In this document: positions 1 through 5,227 of the stretch, piece by piece
How the letters are laid out: each line of letters starts with the position of its first letter
Numbering within the stretch: the first letter of the stretch is position 1
Assembly: GCA_025356795.1 (NCBI GenBank)
Contig: JANXRR010000011.1
Coordinates: 1 to 5,227 of the forward strand
Direction of reading: 5' to 3'
From: Bacteroidia bacterium
GTDB taxonomy: Bacteria; Bacteroidota; Bacteroidia; Cytophagales; Cyclobacteriaceae
Length of the DNA stretch: 5,227 bases
Made by a program: the position numbers and the translations under genes
Notes under the pieces: model-generated
Told to the model about the DNA's origin: nothing
Databases searched by the model: none
The model's input: the letters and a program-made list of their open reading frames with translations, nothing else

Positions 1-729
1 CAATGGATTATCAATTCTAAAATAGTTGAAAAAAGCGCGCGAACTCCCTACACGTATAAGTATAGCGACATGGGCTTTTATATAATGATGCACCTAGCCG
101 AAAAAATGCTGAACCAATCATTAGACGGTTTTTTAGAACAAAACCTCTATCATCCGCTTGGCTCCCATACAACAGGTTATCTTCCATTAAGAAAATTCAA
201 AGCCGATAGAATAGCTCCCACAGAAGACGATAAAATATTCAGAAAATCATTATTAACTGGCTATGTTCACGATCAAGGAGCGGCCATGCATGGCGGCATT
301 GCAGGCCATGCAGGGCTTTTCAGCGATGCCAATGATTTAGGTAAACTCGCGCAAATGTGGTTGCGAAAAGGCAGCTACGGGGGCGTCCAATATTTTAAGC
401 CCGAAACAATTGAACTATTCACTGCCCAGCAATATGAAACCAGCAGAAGAGGATTGGGGTGGGACAAACCAATACCTGGCGATGCCAATGGCCCAACCTC
501 AGTGTTAGCCTCCCTCTTAACTTTTGGCCATACTGGCTTTACCGGAACGTGCGTATGGGTAGATCCTGCATTTGATCTGGTCTACATTTTTCTTTCCAAT
601 CGGGTGCACCCCGACATGAATAACACCAAAATATTAAATGCTAATATTCGTCCACGCATTCAGGAGGTGATTTATAAGTCGATTAAAGACTATAAAAAAG
701 AATCACAAATAATGAACGAAACCAAATAG
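1..729 (+). CDS. Serine hydrolase, class C beta-lactamase-like module (5'-partial; probable C-terminus of a GH3 glycosidase fusion)
   Basis: The frame is open from the first base, so the N-terminus lies outside the window; 242 codons remain, ending at TAG 727-729. An internal ATG at 70 is not the true start, because the conserved Tyr-Ser-Asp (residues 21-23 of the fragment, bases 61-69) lies just before it. That triad sits where class C beta-lactamases/DD-peptidases have Tyr-Ser/Ala-Asn. The third catalytic box is His-Thr-Gly (residues 177-179), in a GHTGFTGT context, replacing Lys-Thr-Gly. A HGGIAGHAGLFS segment (97-108) is also typical of the family. The Ser-x-x-Lys nucleophile box must lie upstream and cannot be checked. 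In Bacteroidota this module is often the C-terminal half of an exported protein of about 1000 residues with an N-terminal GH3 beta-N-acetylglucosaminidase-like domain; that fusion is inferred from memory of the family, not seen. A stand-alone envelope esterase/peptidase is the alternative. bshA follows 25 bp downstream. Confidence 0.85.
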   Translation, partial: QWIINSKIVEKSARTPYTYKYSDMGFYIMMHLAEKMLNQSLDGFLEQNLYHPLGSHTTGYLPLRKFKADRIAPTEDDKIFRKSLLTGYVHDQGAAMHGGIAGHAGLFSDANDLGKLAQMWLRKGSYGGVQYFKPETIELFTAQQYETSRRGLGWDKPIPGDANGPTSVLASLLTFGHTGFTGTCVWVDPAFDLVYIFLSNRVHPDMNNTKILNANIRPRIQEVIYKSIKDYKKESQIMNETK

Positions 730-754
730 CCAACTTCTTGGTTTAAACTGAACA

Positions 755-1912
755 ATGACATCAAAAAAAATTAAAGTAGGAATTGTTTGCTATCCCACAT
801 TTGGTGGCAGTGGCGTGGTTGCAACTGAATTGGGCAAGGCACTTGCTCAGCACGGGCACAAAGTTCATTTCATAACCTATTCACAACCAAGCAGGTTGGA
901 CTTTCTCAATGAAAATATTTTTTATCACGAAGTAGATTTTAGGTCATATCCATTATTTGAATACCCACCTTATGAACTTGCGCTGGCCAGTAAAATGGTG
1001 AGCGTGGTAAAAAGCGAAAGCTTAGATCTGTTGCATGTTCATTATGCCATTCCACACGCCTCAGCTGCCTACATGGCCAAACAGATTTTAAAAACACATG
1101 GCATTACTATTCCCATAGTTACCACCCTGCACGGAACAGACATTACCCTTGTGGGGAAAGATGCTTCCTACGAACCAGTAGTTACCTTTAGTATCAATGA
1201 ATCGGACGGGGTTACTGCCGTATCGAATGATTTACGAAAACAAACCTACGAGTTTTTTAAAATCACAAATGACATTGAAGTCATCCCCAATTTTATTGAC
1301 CTCGAGAAATTTAAAAAGCAAAAGAAAGATCACTTCAAAAAAGCCATTTGCCCTAACGGGGAAATGCTGATTGTGCATATTTCCAACTTCCGCAAAGTGA
1401 AGCGAATTGGCGATATCATTCAAATTTTTTATAATATCCACCAACAAATGCCCTCCAAGTTATTAATGATTGGCGATGGCCCCGAGCGTGCTAAAGCAGA
1501 AAAGCAGAGCAAAGAACTGGGCATAGAACATGACATTCGGTTTCTGGGAAAGTTGGAAGCAGTAGAAGAAGTTTTATCAGTAGCTGATTTATTTTTAATG
1601 CCTTCTGAAAAGGAAAGTTTCGGACTGGCTGCTTTAGAAGCGATGGCTTGCGAAGTGCCCGTAATTTCATCAAACACAGGTGGCATTCCCGAATTGAACA
1701 TTCATGGTGTTACAGGGTTCTTAAGCAATGTGGGCGATGTTGAAGATATGACTAAGAATGCGCTGTTTATTTTGGATAAGGACAACCTGCCAAAGTTTAA
1801 AGCTAACGCCCTTAATCAAGCTAAGAAATTTGACATTATCAACATTCTTCCTGTGTACGAAAATTATTATCAAAAAATAATTGAGAAGACATTGGCCGAA
1901 GTTGTAGTTTAA
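755..1912 (+). CDS. bshA: N-acetyl-alpha-D-glucosaminyl L-malate synthase BshA
   Basis: A GT4-family, GT-B fold glycosyltransferase of 385 residues, about the usual BshA length. BshA transfers GlcNAc from UDP-GlcNAc to L-malate in the cytosol, giving GlcNAc-malate, the first intermediate of the low-molecular-weight thiol bacillithiol; BshB deacetylates it and BshC adds cysteine. Neither partner is in the window. Visible motifs are the glycine-rich N-terminal loop GGSGVVATELG (residues 17-27), HVHYAIPH (94-101), TLHGTDITLVG (123-133), NFRKVKR (211-217, the region that contacts UDP phosphates in GT4 enzymes) and the E-x7-E motif of retaining GT4 enzymes (Glu287 and Glu295, within ESFGLAALEAMA). 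The HGTDITLVG plus HYAIPHA combination is what separates BshA from generic GT4 enzymes. There is no signal peptide. The ATG at 755 fits the family N-terminus; no Shine-Dalgarno is visible, as is normal in Bacteroidota. The 25-bp gap suggests co-transcription with the upstream hydrolase. Confidence 0.93.
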   Translation: MTSKKIKVGIVCYPTFGGSGVVATELGKALAQHGHKVHFITYSQPSRLDFLNENIFYHEVDFRSYPLFEYPPYELALASKMVSVVKSESLDLLHVHYAIPHASAAYMAKQILKTHGITIPIVTTLHGTDITLVGKDASYEPVVTFSINESDGVTAVSNDLRKQTYEFFKITNDIEVIPNFIDLEKFKKQKKDHFKKAICPNGEMLIVHISNFRKVKRIGDIIQIFYNIHQQMPSKLLMIGDGPERAKAEKQSKELGIEHDIRFLGKLEAVEEVLSVADLFLMPSEKESFGLAALEAMACEVPVISSNTGGIPELNIHGVTGFLSNVGDVEDMTKNALFILDKDNLPKFKANALNQAKKFDIINILPVYENYYQKIIEKTLAEVVV

Positions 1913-1957
1913 ACCACTCAAACATCAAATTACTAAATACCATTTCATCAAATCAAT

Positions 1958-3055
1958 ATGCTCGGTCATCGATTTACAAAATATGTTCCGCCACCAGATG
2001 AAGCAAAAAGCGATTTCGAGAAGTTGCTGAAAATTTTCATGCAACTGTTATTAATTACTTCTGGCAATGTAGATGAAGCCCTTCAATGGCTCACCGAAGT
2101 GGATAAACAATACAAGCTTAGCACACCAGAATATGGCATTGGCGATTTCATTGAAGACCTCAAACGCAATGGATACATTACTGATAAAACTCCCGATGGT
2201 AACTATAAACTCAATGCCAAGAGTGAACAAAAATTAAGACAATCAGCACTCGAAGAAATTTTCGGTAAGCTTAAAAAGGGCAAAGGGGGTGAACACAAAA
2301 CATCGCACAGCGGCCGCGGTGATGAAGCCACAACCGATAGAAGAGATTATGAGTTTGGCGATACATTAGAAAATATTGCCATGACTGATTCCATCAAAAA
2401 CGCGCAAATCAATCATGGTTATGAAAACTTCTTTATGACCGAAGAAGACCTTGAAGTTGTAGAGAGCGAATTTAAAACGCAAACCTCAACCGTGCTAATG
2501 ATTGATATAAGCCACAGCATGATTTTGTATGGCGAAGATCGCATCACACCTGCAAAGAAAGTGGCAATGGCATTAGCGGAGCTCATCACAAAAAAATATC
2601 CCAAAGACACATTGGATATTTTGGTGTTTGGTGACGATGCTTGGCAAATTGAAATAAAAGATTTGCCCTATTTGAATGTAGGCCCTTATCATACCAATAC
2701 CGTGGCTGGTTTAGAACTGGCAATGGATATTCTGCGCAGAAGAAAGAATGCCAACAAGCAAGTGTTCATGATTACCGATGGTAAACCTACTTGCATTAAA
2801 CAAGGCATAAAATATTATAAAAACAGTTTCGGCCTCGATGAAAAGATTATGGCCAAGACATTGAACCTTGCTGGGCAATTACGAAAAATAAAAATCCCTG
2901 TAACAACTTTTATGATTGCCACTGACCCATACCTAAAATCATTTGTTAGAGAATTTACCAAAGCCAACAACGGCAATGCCTACTACAGCAGCTTACAAGG
3001 ATTGGGCAATCTTGTGTTTGAAGATTTTAAACGCAACCGTGCCAAGAATTTGTGA
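1958..3055 (+). CDS. Stand-alone vWA (MIDAS) domain protein, partner of the downstream AAA+ ATPase
   Basis: A 365-residue protein with no signal peptide or membrane segment, so probably cytosolic. The C-terminal half is a von Willebrand factor A domain with a complete metal-ion-dependent adhesion site: Asp183-x-Ser185-x-Ser187 (in MIDISHSM), the threonine loop at Thr246 (TNTVAGLELA) and Asp274 (MITDGKPT). The N-terminal half is a charged, mostly helical region; a Lys/Gly/His-rich hydrophilic linker at about residues 107-130 probably separates the parts. The arrangement, with a EDLEVVESEFKTQTSTVLM lead-in and a DGKPT box, resembles the uncharacterised vWA family I know as COG4867, which pairs with a ChlI/MoxR-like ATPase, as in mycobacterial Rv0958/Rv0959 (family match from memory). 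By analogy with magnesium chelatase D subunits and MoxR partners, it would bind a metal and a client protein through the MIDAS. It lies 45 bp after bshA and 109 bp before the ATPase gene. The client is unknown. Confidence 0.85.
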   Translation: MLGHRFTKYVPPPDEAKSDFEKLLKIFMQLLLITSGNVDEALQWLTEVDKQYKLSTPEYGIGDFIEDLKRNGYITDKTPDGNYKLNAKSEQKLRQSALEEIFGKLKKGKGGEHKTSHSGRGDEATTDRRDYEFGDTLENIAMTDSIKNAQINHGYENFFMTEEDLEVVESEFKTQTSTVLMIDISHSMILYGEDRITPAKKVAMALAELITKKYPKDTLDILVFGDDAWQIEIKDLPYLNVGPYHTNTVAGLELAMDILRRRKNANKQVFMITDGKPTCIKQGIKYYKNSFGLDEKIMAKTLNLAGQLRKIKIPVTTFMIATDPYLKSFVREFTKANNGNAYYSSLQGLGNLVFEDFKRNRAKNL

Positions 3056-3066
3056 GAACTGTTAGA

Positions 3067-3144
3067 GGTTAATAGTTTATCTGTCATCCGCGGTAAGCAA
3101 ATACTGTTTGGTAACTTTGACCTATTAACTGATAACTCTTAACC
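3067..3144. repeat. Imperfect inverted repeat between the vWA and AAA+ genes
   Basis: The left arm at 3067-3086 (starts GGTTAATAGTTTATC) and the right arm at 3126-3144 (reverse complement starts GGTTAAGAGTTATC) match at 16 of 20 aligned positions, with three mismatches and one bulged T. About 39 nt separate the arms. The right arm is not followed by a T tract, so this is not a standard intrinsic terminator. It could be a processing or mRNA-stability structure, a degenerate palindromic intergenic repeat, or the remnant of a small mobile element. Arms found by eye; no folding energy was computed. Confidence 0.5.
3112..3119 (+). promoter_or_regulatory. Possible Bacteroidota -7 promoter element for the AAA+ gene
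   Basis: TAACTTTG fits the Bacteroidota primary-sigma -7 consensus TAnnTTTG and lies 45 bp before the ATG at 3165. The matching TTTG/TTG -33 box is not present at the expected distance upstream (around 3086-3093), so this may be a chance match. It falls in the loop of the inverted repeat. Confidence 0.2.
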
Positions 3145-3164
3145 GCCAACTGATAATTATAAGC

Positions 3165-4691
3165 ATGAACCATAAAAACATCAAAACCCTGGGGCAACTC
3201 AAAACAGCCGGCTATCAATTCAAAACTATAAAAGATGAGTTGAGGCAAAACTTAATATCCAAACTCAAGAAAAAAGAAAATGTGTTTGAAGGCATTTGGG
3301 GATACGAAGAGACGGTTATTCCAGATTTGGAAAGGGCAATACTGGCAGGCCACGACATTAATTTACTCGGTCTACGTGGGCAAGCAAAAACTCGTCTCGC
3401 GCGATTGATGGTTAATTTATTGGATGAATATATTCCCGTAATTGAAGGATCAGAATTAAATGACGATCCGTTGCATCCTATCACAACCTATGGAATTGAA
3501 AAGATAAAATTGAATGGCGATGAAACGCCCATCACGTGGTTGCATCGCGATGATCGCTACACAGAAAAGCTTTCCACGCCCGATGTTTCCATTGCCGATT
3601 TAATTGGCGATGTTGATCCCATAAAAGCAGCATCGCTAAAACTTCCATATTCAGATGAGCGCGTGATCCATTTCGGGTTGATACCTCGCTCCCATCGATG
3701 CATTTTTGTGTTGAACGAATTGCCCGACTTGCAAGCACGCATTCAAGTAGCGTTGTTCAACATTTTACAAGAAGGCGATATTCAAATACGAGGATTCAAA
3801 TTACGATTGCCGTTAGAGATTCAATTTGTGTTTACTGCCAACCCTGAAGACTATACCAATCGTGGTAGCATTGTAACACCTCTGAAAGATCGCATCGATA
3901 GCCAGATCATAACGCACTACCCTAAAACGCTTGACATAGGCAAGAAGATCACTCAACAGGAGGCACGCATCAACGATATTCAACACAAAACAATTACCTC
4001 TAATGAAATAGCAAAAGACTTGGTGGAACAGATTGCCTTTGAAGCACGCAAGAGCGAGTATGTAGATGCAAAGAGTGGTGTATCGGCACGCCTTACAATT
4101 TCTGCGTACGAAAACTTAATGGCTGCTGCCGAGCGAAGAAGTATTATCAACAGTGAGAAGAACACCGTTGTTCGTCTGTCAGACTTTATTGGTGTAATTC
4201 CTTCCATCACAGGCAAGGTTGAGTTGGTGTATGAAGGCGAGCAAGAGGGGCCGGGCATAGTAGCGCAGAACTTGGTGGGCAAAGCCATTCGCACGCAGTT
4301 TGTGAATTACTTTCCCGATCCGGAAAAATTTAGAAAACAAAAGGAGAAAAGCCCTTACAAAAAAATAACGGACTGGTTTGGCGAGGGCAATACTGTTGAT
4401 CTTTTAAATGATTTAAAAAATCAAGAGTATGAAGCTAACTTGAAAAAAGTGCCCGGCTTACTTGATCTTGTAAATGAATTTCATCGAAGCCAAGACAGTA
4501 GCTTGAAATTATTTTTGATGGAGTTCGCCCTTCATGGTTTGGCAGAGTACAGTTTGATAAGTAAGCACAATCTATCAGCAGGCTTGCAGTTCAAAGATCT
4601 ATTGAGTAGTATGTTCACGCTACCAAAACCCGGAGCAGATGACGATGAAGATTTAGAAGATGATGAATTGTTTGGAAAGGGGAAGAGGTAA
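3165..4691 (+). CDS. AAA+ ATPase of the magnesium-chelatase (ChlI)/MoxR-like class
   Basis: A 508-residue cytosolic ATPase. The P-loop is GLRGQAKT (residues 69-76, Lys75), departing from G-x-x-G-x-G-K-T by Ala before the Lys. The Walker B strand CIFVLNELPDL (179-189) has Asn184-Glu185 instead of Asp-Glu. Sensor 1 is Asn226 (FTANPEDYTNRG), and Arg243 in PLKDRID is the likely arginine finger. A helical lid follows, including ITGKVELVYEGEQEGPG, and the last 19 residues form a strongly acidic tail ending in a short basic stretch. The NELPDL, NPEDYTNRG and ELVYEGEQEG segments recall the Rv0958-type proteins annotated as putative magnesium chelatases, which neighbour a COG4867 vWA protein (from memory). 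By analogy, ATP hydrolysis in a hexameric ring, coupled to the upstream vWA protein, remodels or inserts metal into an unknown client. A real chlorophyll-pathway magnesium chelatase is unlikely, since no porphyrin genes are nearby. The ATG at 3165 is the first in frame with the conserved region and has no Shine-Dalgarno. Confidence 0.85.
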   Translation: MNHKNIKTLGQLKTAGYQFKTIKDELRQNLISKLKKKENVFEGIWGYEETVIPDLERAILAGHDINLLGLRGQAKTRLARLMVNLLDEYIPVIEGSELNDDPLHPITTYGIEKIKLNGDETPITWLHRDDRYTEKLSTPDVSIADLIGDVDPIKAASLKLPYSDERVIHFGLIPRSHRCIFVLNELPDLQARIQVALFNILQEGDIQIRGFKLRLPLEIQFVFTANPEDYTNRGSIVTPLKDRIDSQIITHYPKTLDIGKKITQQEARINDIQHKTITSNEIAKDLVEQIAFEARKSEYVDAKSGVSARLTISAYENLMAAAERRSIINSEKNTVVRLSDFIGVIPSITGKVELVYEGEQEGPGIVAQNLVGKAIRTQFVNYFPDPEKFRKQKEKSPYKKITDWFGEGNTVDLLNDLKNQEYEANLKKVPGLLDLVNEFHRSQDSSLKLFLMEFALHGLAEYSLISKHNLSAGLQFKDLLSSMFTLPKPGADDDEDLEDDELFGKGKR

Positions 4692-4761
4692 CAGCAAAGG
4701 ATAGATAAAATGATGCAAAATTTCCCGCGACTGTAAGACCTAAAAGATTACAAATAATGAA

Positions 4762-4875
4762 ATGGCGTTGTATTGGATTTTTTTTGATAATGCAAACGAC
4801 TCTAGCCTAATTGAGAGCCTTGAAGCCAATTATTTCGACAATAGAGATTCTGTTGATGAAATAAAAAGTAACTAA
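4762..4875 (+). CDS. Possible small ORF of 37 codons, unknown function
   Basis: ATG 4762 to TAA 4873-4875 encodes a 37-residue peptide starting MALYWIFFDN and continuing with an acidic, Asn/Ser/Asp-rich stretch ending in VDEIKSN. I do not recognise it. Its composition is protein-like: a hydrophobic aromatic start and then an acidic helix-prone part (SLIESLEANYF). The frame is open back only to a TAA at 4741, so it is not a fragment running in from further upstream. There is no ribosome-binding site, but the confident genes here lack one too. It could be a real small protein, a decayed remnant of a larger gene, or chance. Confidence 0.25.
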   Translation: MALYWIFFDNANDSSLIESLEANYFDNRDSVDEIKSN

Positions 4876-4932
4876 GGTTAGATTAAATCATGGCTATTAT
4901 GCCCGATAACAGATAAATTTCTGCTCTAAATA

Positions 4933-4959
4933 TTGCGAATTTAACCTTTTTGCGAATTT
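4933..4959. repeat. Pair of 10-bp direct repeats
   Basis: TTGCGAATTT occurs at 4933-4942 and again at 4950-4959, with a start-to-start distance of 17 bp. It could be a protein-binding site pair or a minor slippage product in AT-rich DNA; there is nothing to decide between them. Confidence 0.35.
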
Positions 4960-5020
4960 TTGGCCTAGAAAAACAAAAATGGTAAGCACCAAATAGTTGG
5001 GCATTCTCACCAGACTTCGC

Positions 5021-5227
5021 AGTAGGGATACAAAGCCCTTCGGAATCGATACTAAGCCTTTCAGAATCAATACCAAGCCTTTCGGAATCAATATCAAGCC
5101 TTTTGGAATCGATACTAAGCCTTTCGGAATCGATACTAAGCCCTTCGGAATCGATACTAAGCCCTTCGGAATCGATACTAAGCCCTTCGGAATCGATACT
5201 AAGCCCTTTCGGAATCGATACTAAGCC
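5021..5227. repeat. 21-bp tandem repeat array (about 10 units, continuing past the window edge)
   Basis: The consensus unit is GGAATCGATACTAAGCC followed by CTTC or TTTC, 21 bp. Units start at 5021 (degenerate, 16 of 21 matching), 5042, 5063, 5084, 5105, 5126, 5147, 5168, 5189 (22 bp) and 5211 (cut by the window end after 17 bp). Units at 5126, 5147 and 5168 are identical; those at 5042 and 5105 share the CCTTTC variant; those at 5063 and 5084 carry several substitutions. Most units contain the palindrome ATCGAT. Although 21 is a multiple of three, four of the six frames of the consensus are free of stops, so the open frames here do not show coding. If the plus strand were translated, the unit would read GIDTKPF; on the minus strand, GLVSIPK. 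A minisatellite (VNTR) between genes is the simplest reading; the 3' part of a repeat-rich gene entering from the right on the minus strand is possible. Confidence 0.93.

Larger units (their letters stand above)
3056..3164. other. Intergenic gap between the vWA and AAA+ genes
   Basis: These 109 bp hold an imperfect inverted repeat (listed separately), a CCGCGG palindrome at 3088-3093, and the 9-bp direct repeat AACTGATAA at 3127-3135 and 3148-3156, 21 bp apart. No ORF of interest and no poly-T terminator is seen. The gap is longer than the other two intergenic gaps (25 and 45 bp), so the ATPase gene could have its own promoter here or be tuned by RNA structure. Confidence 0.6.
4692..5020. other. 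Region without a convincing gene, downstream of the AAA+ gene
   Basis: These 329 bp are AT-rich and broken by stops in most frames. They hold one weak 37-codon ORF (4762-4875) and a pair of 10-bp direct repeats (4933-4959), both listed separately. I found no GC-rich hairpin followed by a T run that would serve as a terminator for the ATPase gene, no tRNA, and no insertion-sequence ends. Confidence 0.6.

Noticed and set aside
728..743. Short hairpin (AGCCAA, CTTC loop, TTGGTT) just after the hydrolase gene, as a terminator
   Set aside because: The stem has six pairs including a G-T, it is AT-rich and lacks a T tract; bshA begins 12 bp later, so termination here is unlikely.
3532..3742. Minus-strand open frames opposite the ATPase gene (and similar ones opposite bshA and the vWA gene)
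   Set aside because: They overlap strongly conserved coding sequence on the plus strand, have no recognisable domains, and look like shadow frames.
4757..4810. 17-codon ORF starting at ATG 4757 with a signal-peptide-like hydrophobic stretch
   Set aside because: It ends after 17 codons and overlaps the better 37-codon frame; far too short to support.
4957..4974. TTTTT/AAAAA pairing around GGCCTAG as a terminator
   Set aside because: The stem is only A-T pairs with no GC core, and it lies far from the ATPase stop codon.
4897..5219. Minus-strand frame through the array giving GLVSIPK-type heptapeptides
   Set aside because: It has no ATG inside the window, its non-repeat tail matches nothing I recognise, and it meets a TAG after the 22-bp unit. 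It could be the end of a gene from the right only if that unit is a sequencing error.
4997..5224. Plus-strand frame through the repeat array giving GIDTKPF heptapeptides
   Set aside because: It has only a TTG start directly after a TAG, no start context, and ends because of the 22-bp unit. Four of the six frames of the unit lack stops, so openness is expected from the repeat itself.
5021..5227. CRISPR array
   Set aside because: Units abut directly with no unique spacers, and no cas genes are visible.

Overview
The window looks like chromosomal DNA of a Bacteroidota bacterium, most likely from the Cytophagales or a neighbouring group. The reasons are AT-rich coding sequence, starts without a Shine-Dalgarno sequence, a BshA of the bacillithiol pathway, and an upstream serine hydrolase module of the kind that forms the C-terminus of large GH3 glycosidase/beta-lactamase fusions in this phylum. 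The taxonomic call is inference from gene content; there is no rRNA or other marker.

Layout: all convincing genes lie on the plus strand. Bases 1-729 are the C-terminal 242 codons of a class C beta-lactamase-like serine hydrolase whose start is outside the window. After 25 bp comes bshA (755-1912), the glycosyltransferase that starts bacillithiol synthesis. After 45 bp comes a stand-alone von Willebrand factor A (vWA) protein with a complete metal-binding MIDAS site (1958-3055). A 109-bp gap holding an imperfect inverted repeat separates it from a 508-residue AAA+ ATPase of the magnesium-chelatase/MoxR type (3165-4691). From 4692 to the end there is no convincing gene: a weak 37-codon ORF (4762-4875), a pair of 10-bp direct repeats, and then a 21-bp tandem repeat array (5021 to the window edge) that runs out of the window.

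How the genes work together: the vWA and AAA+ genes are very probably functional partners. AAA+ motor plus MIDAS-bearing vWA protein is the architecture of magnesium/cobalt chelatases and MoxR-type chaperones, which load metals into or remodel client proteins. No client enzyme is visible here, so the substrate is unknown. bshA acts in cytosolic thiol metabolism, and the hydrolase upstream probably acts in the envelope; tight spacing suggests co-transcription but not a shared pathway. The most unusual items are the little-characterised vWA/AAA+ pair, whose ATPase has a non-standard Walker B (Asn-Glu) and Walker A (Ala before the Lys), the hairpin-like element between the two genes, and the 21-bp repeat array with a divergence gradient and one 22-bp unit. 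I see no clear evidence for a wholly new system.
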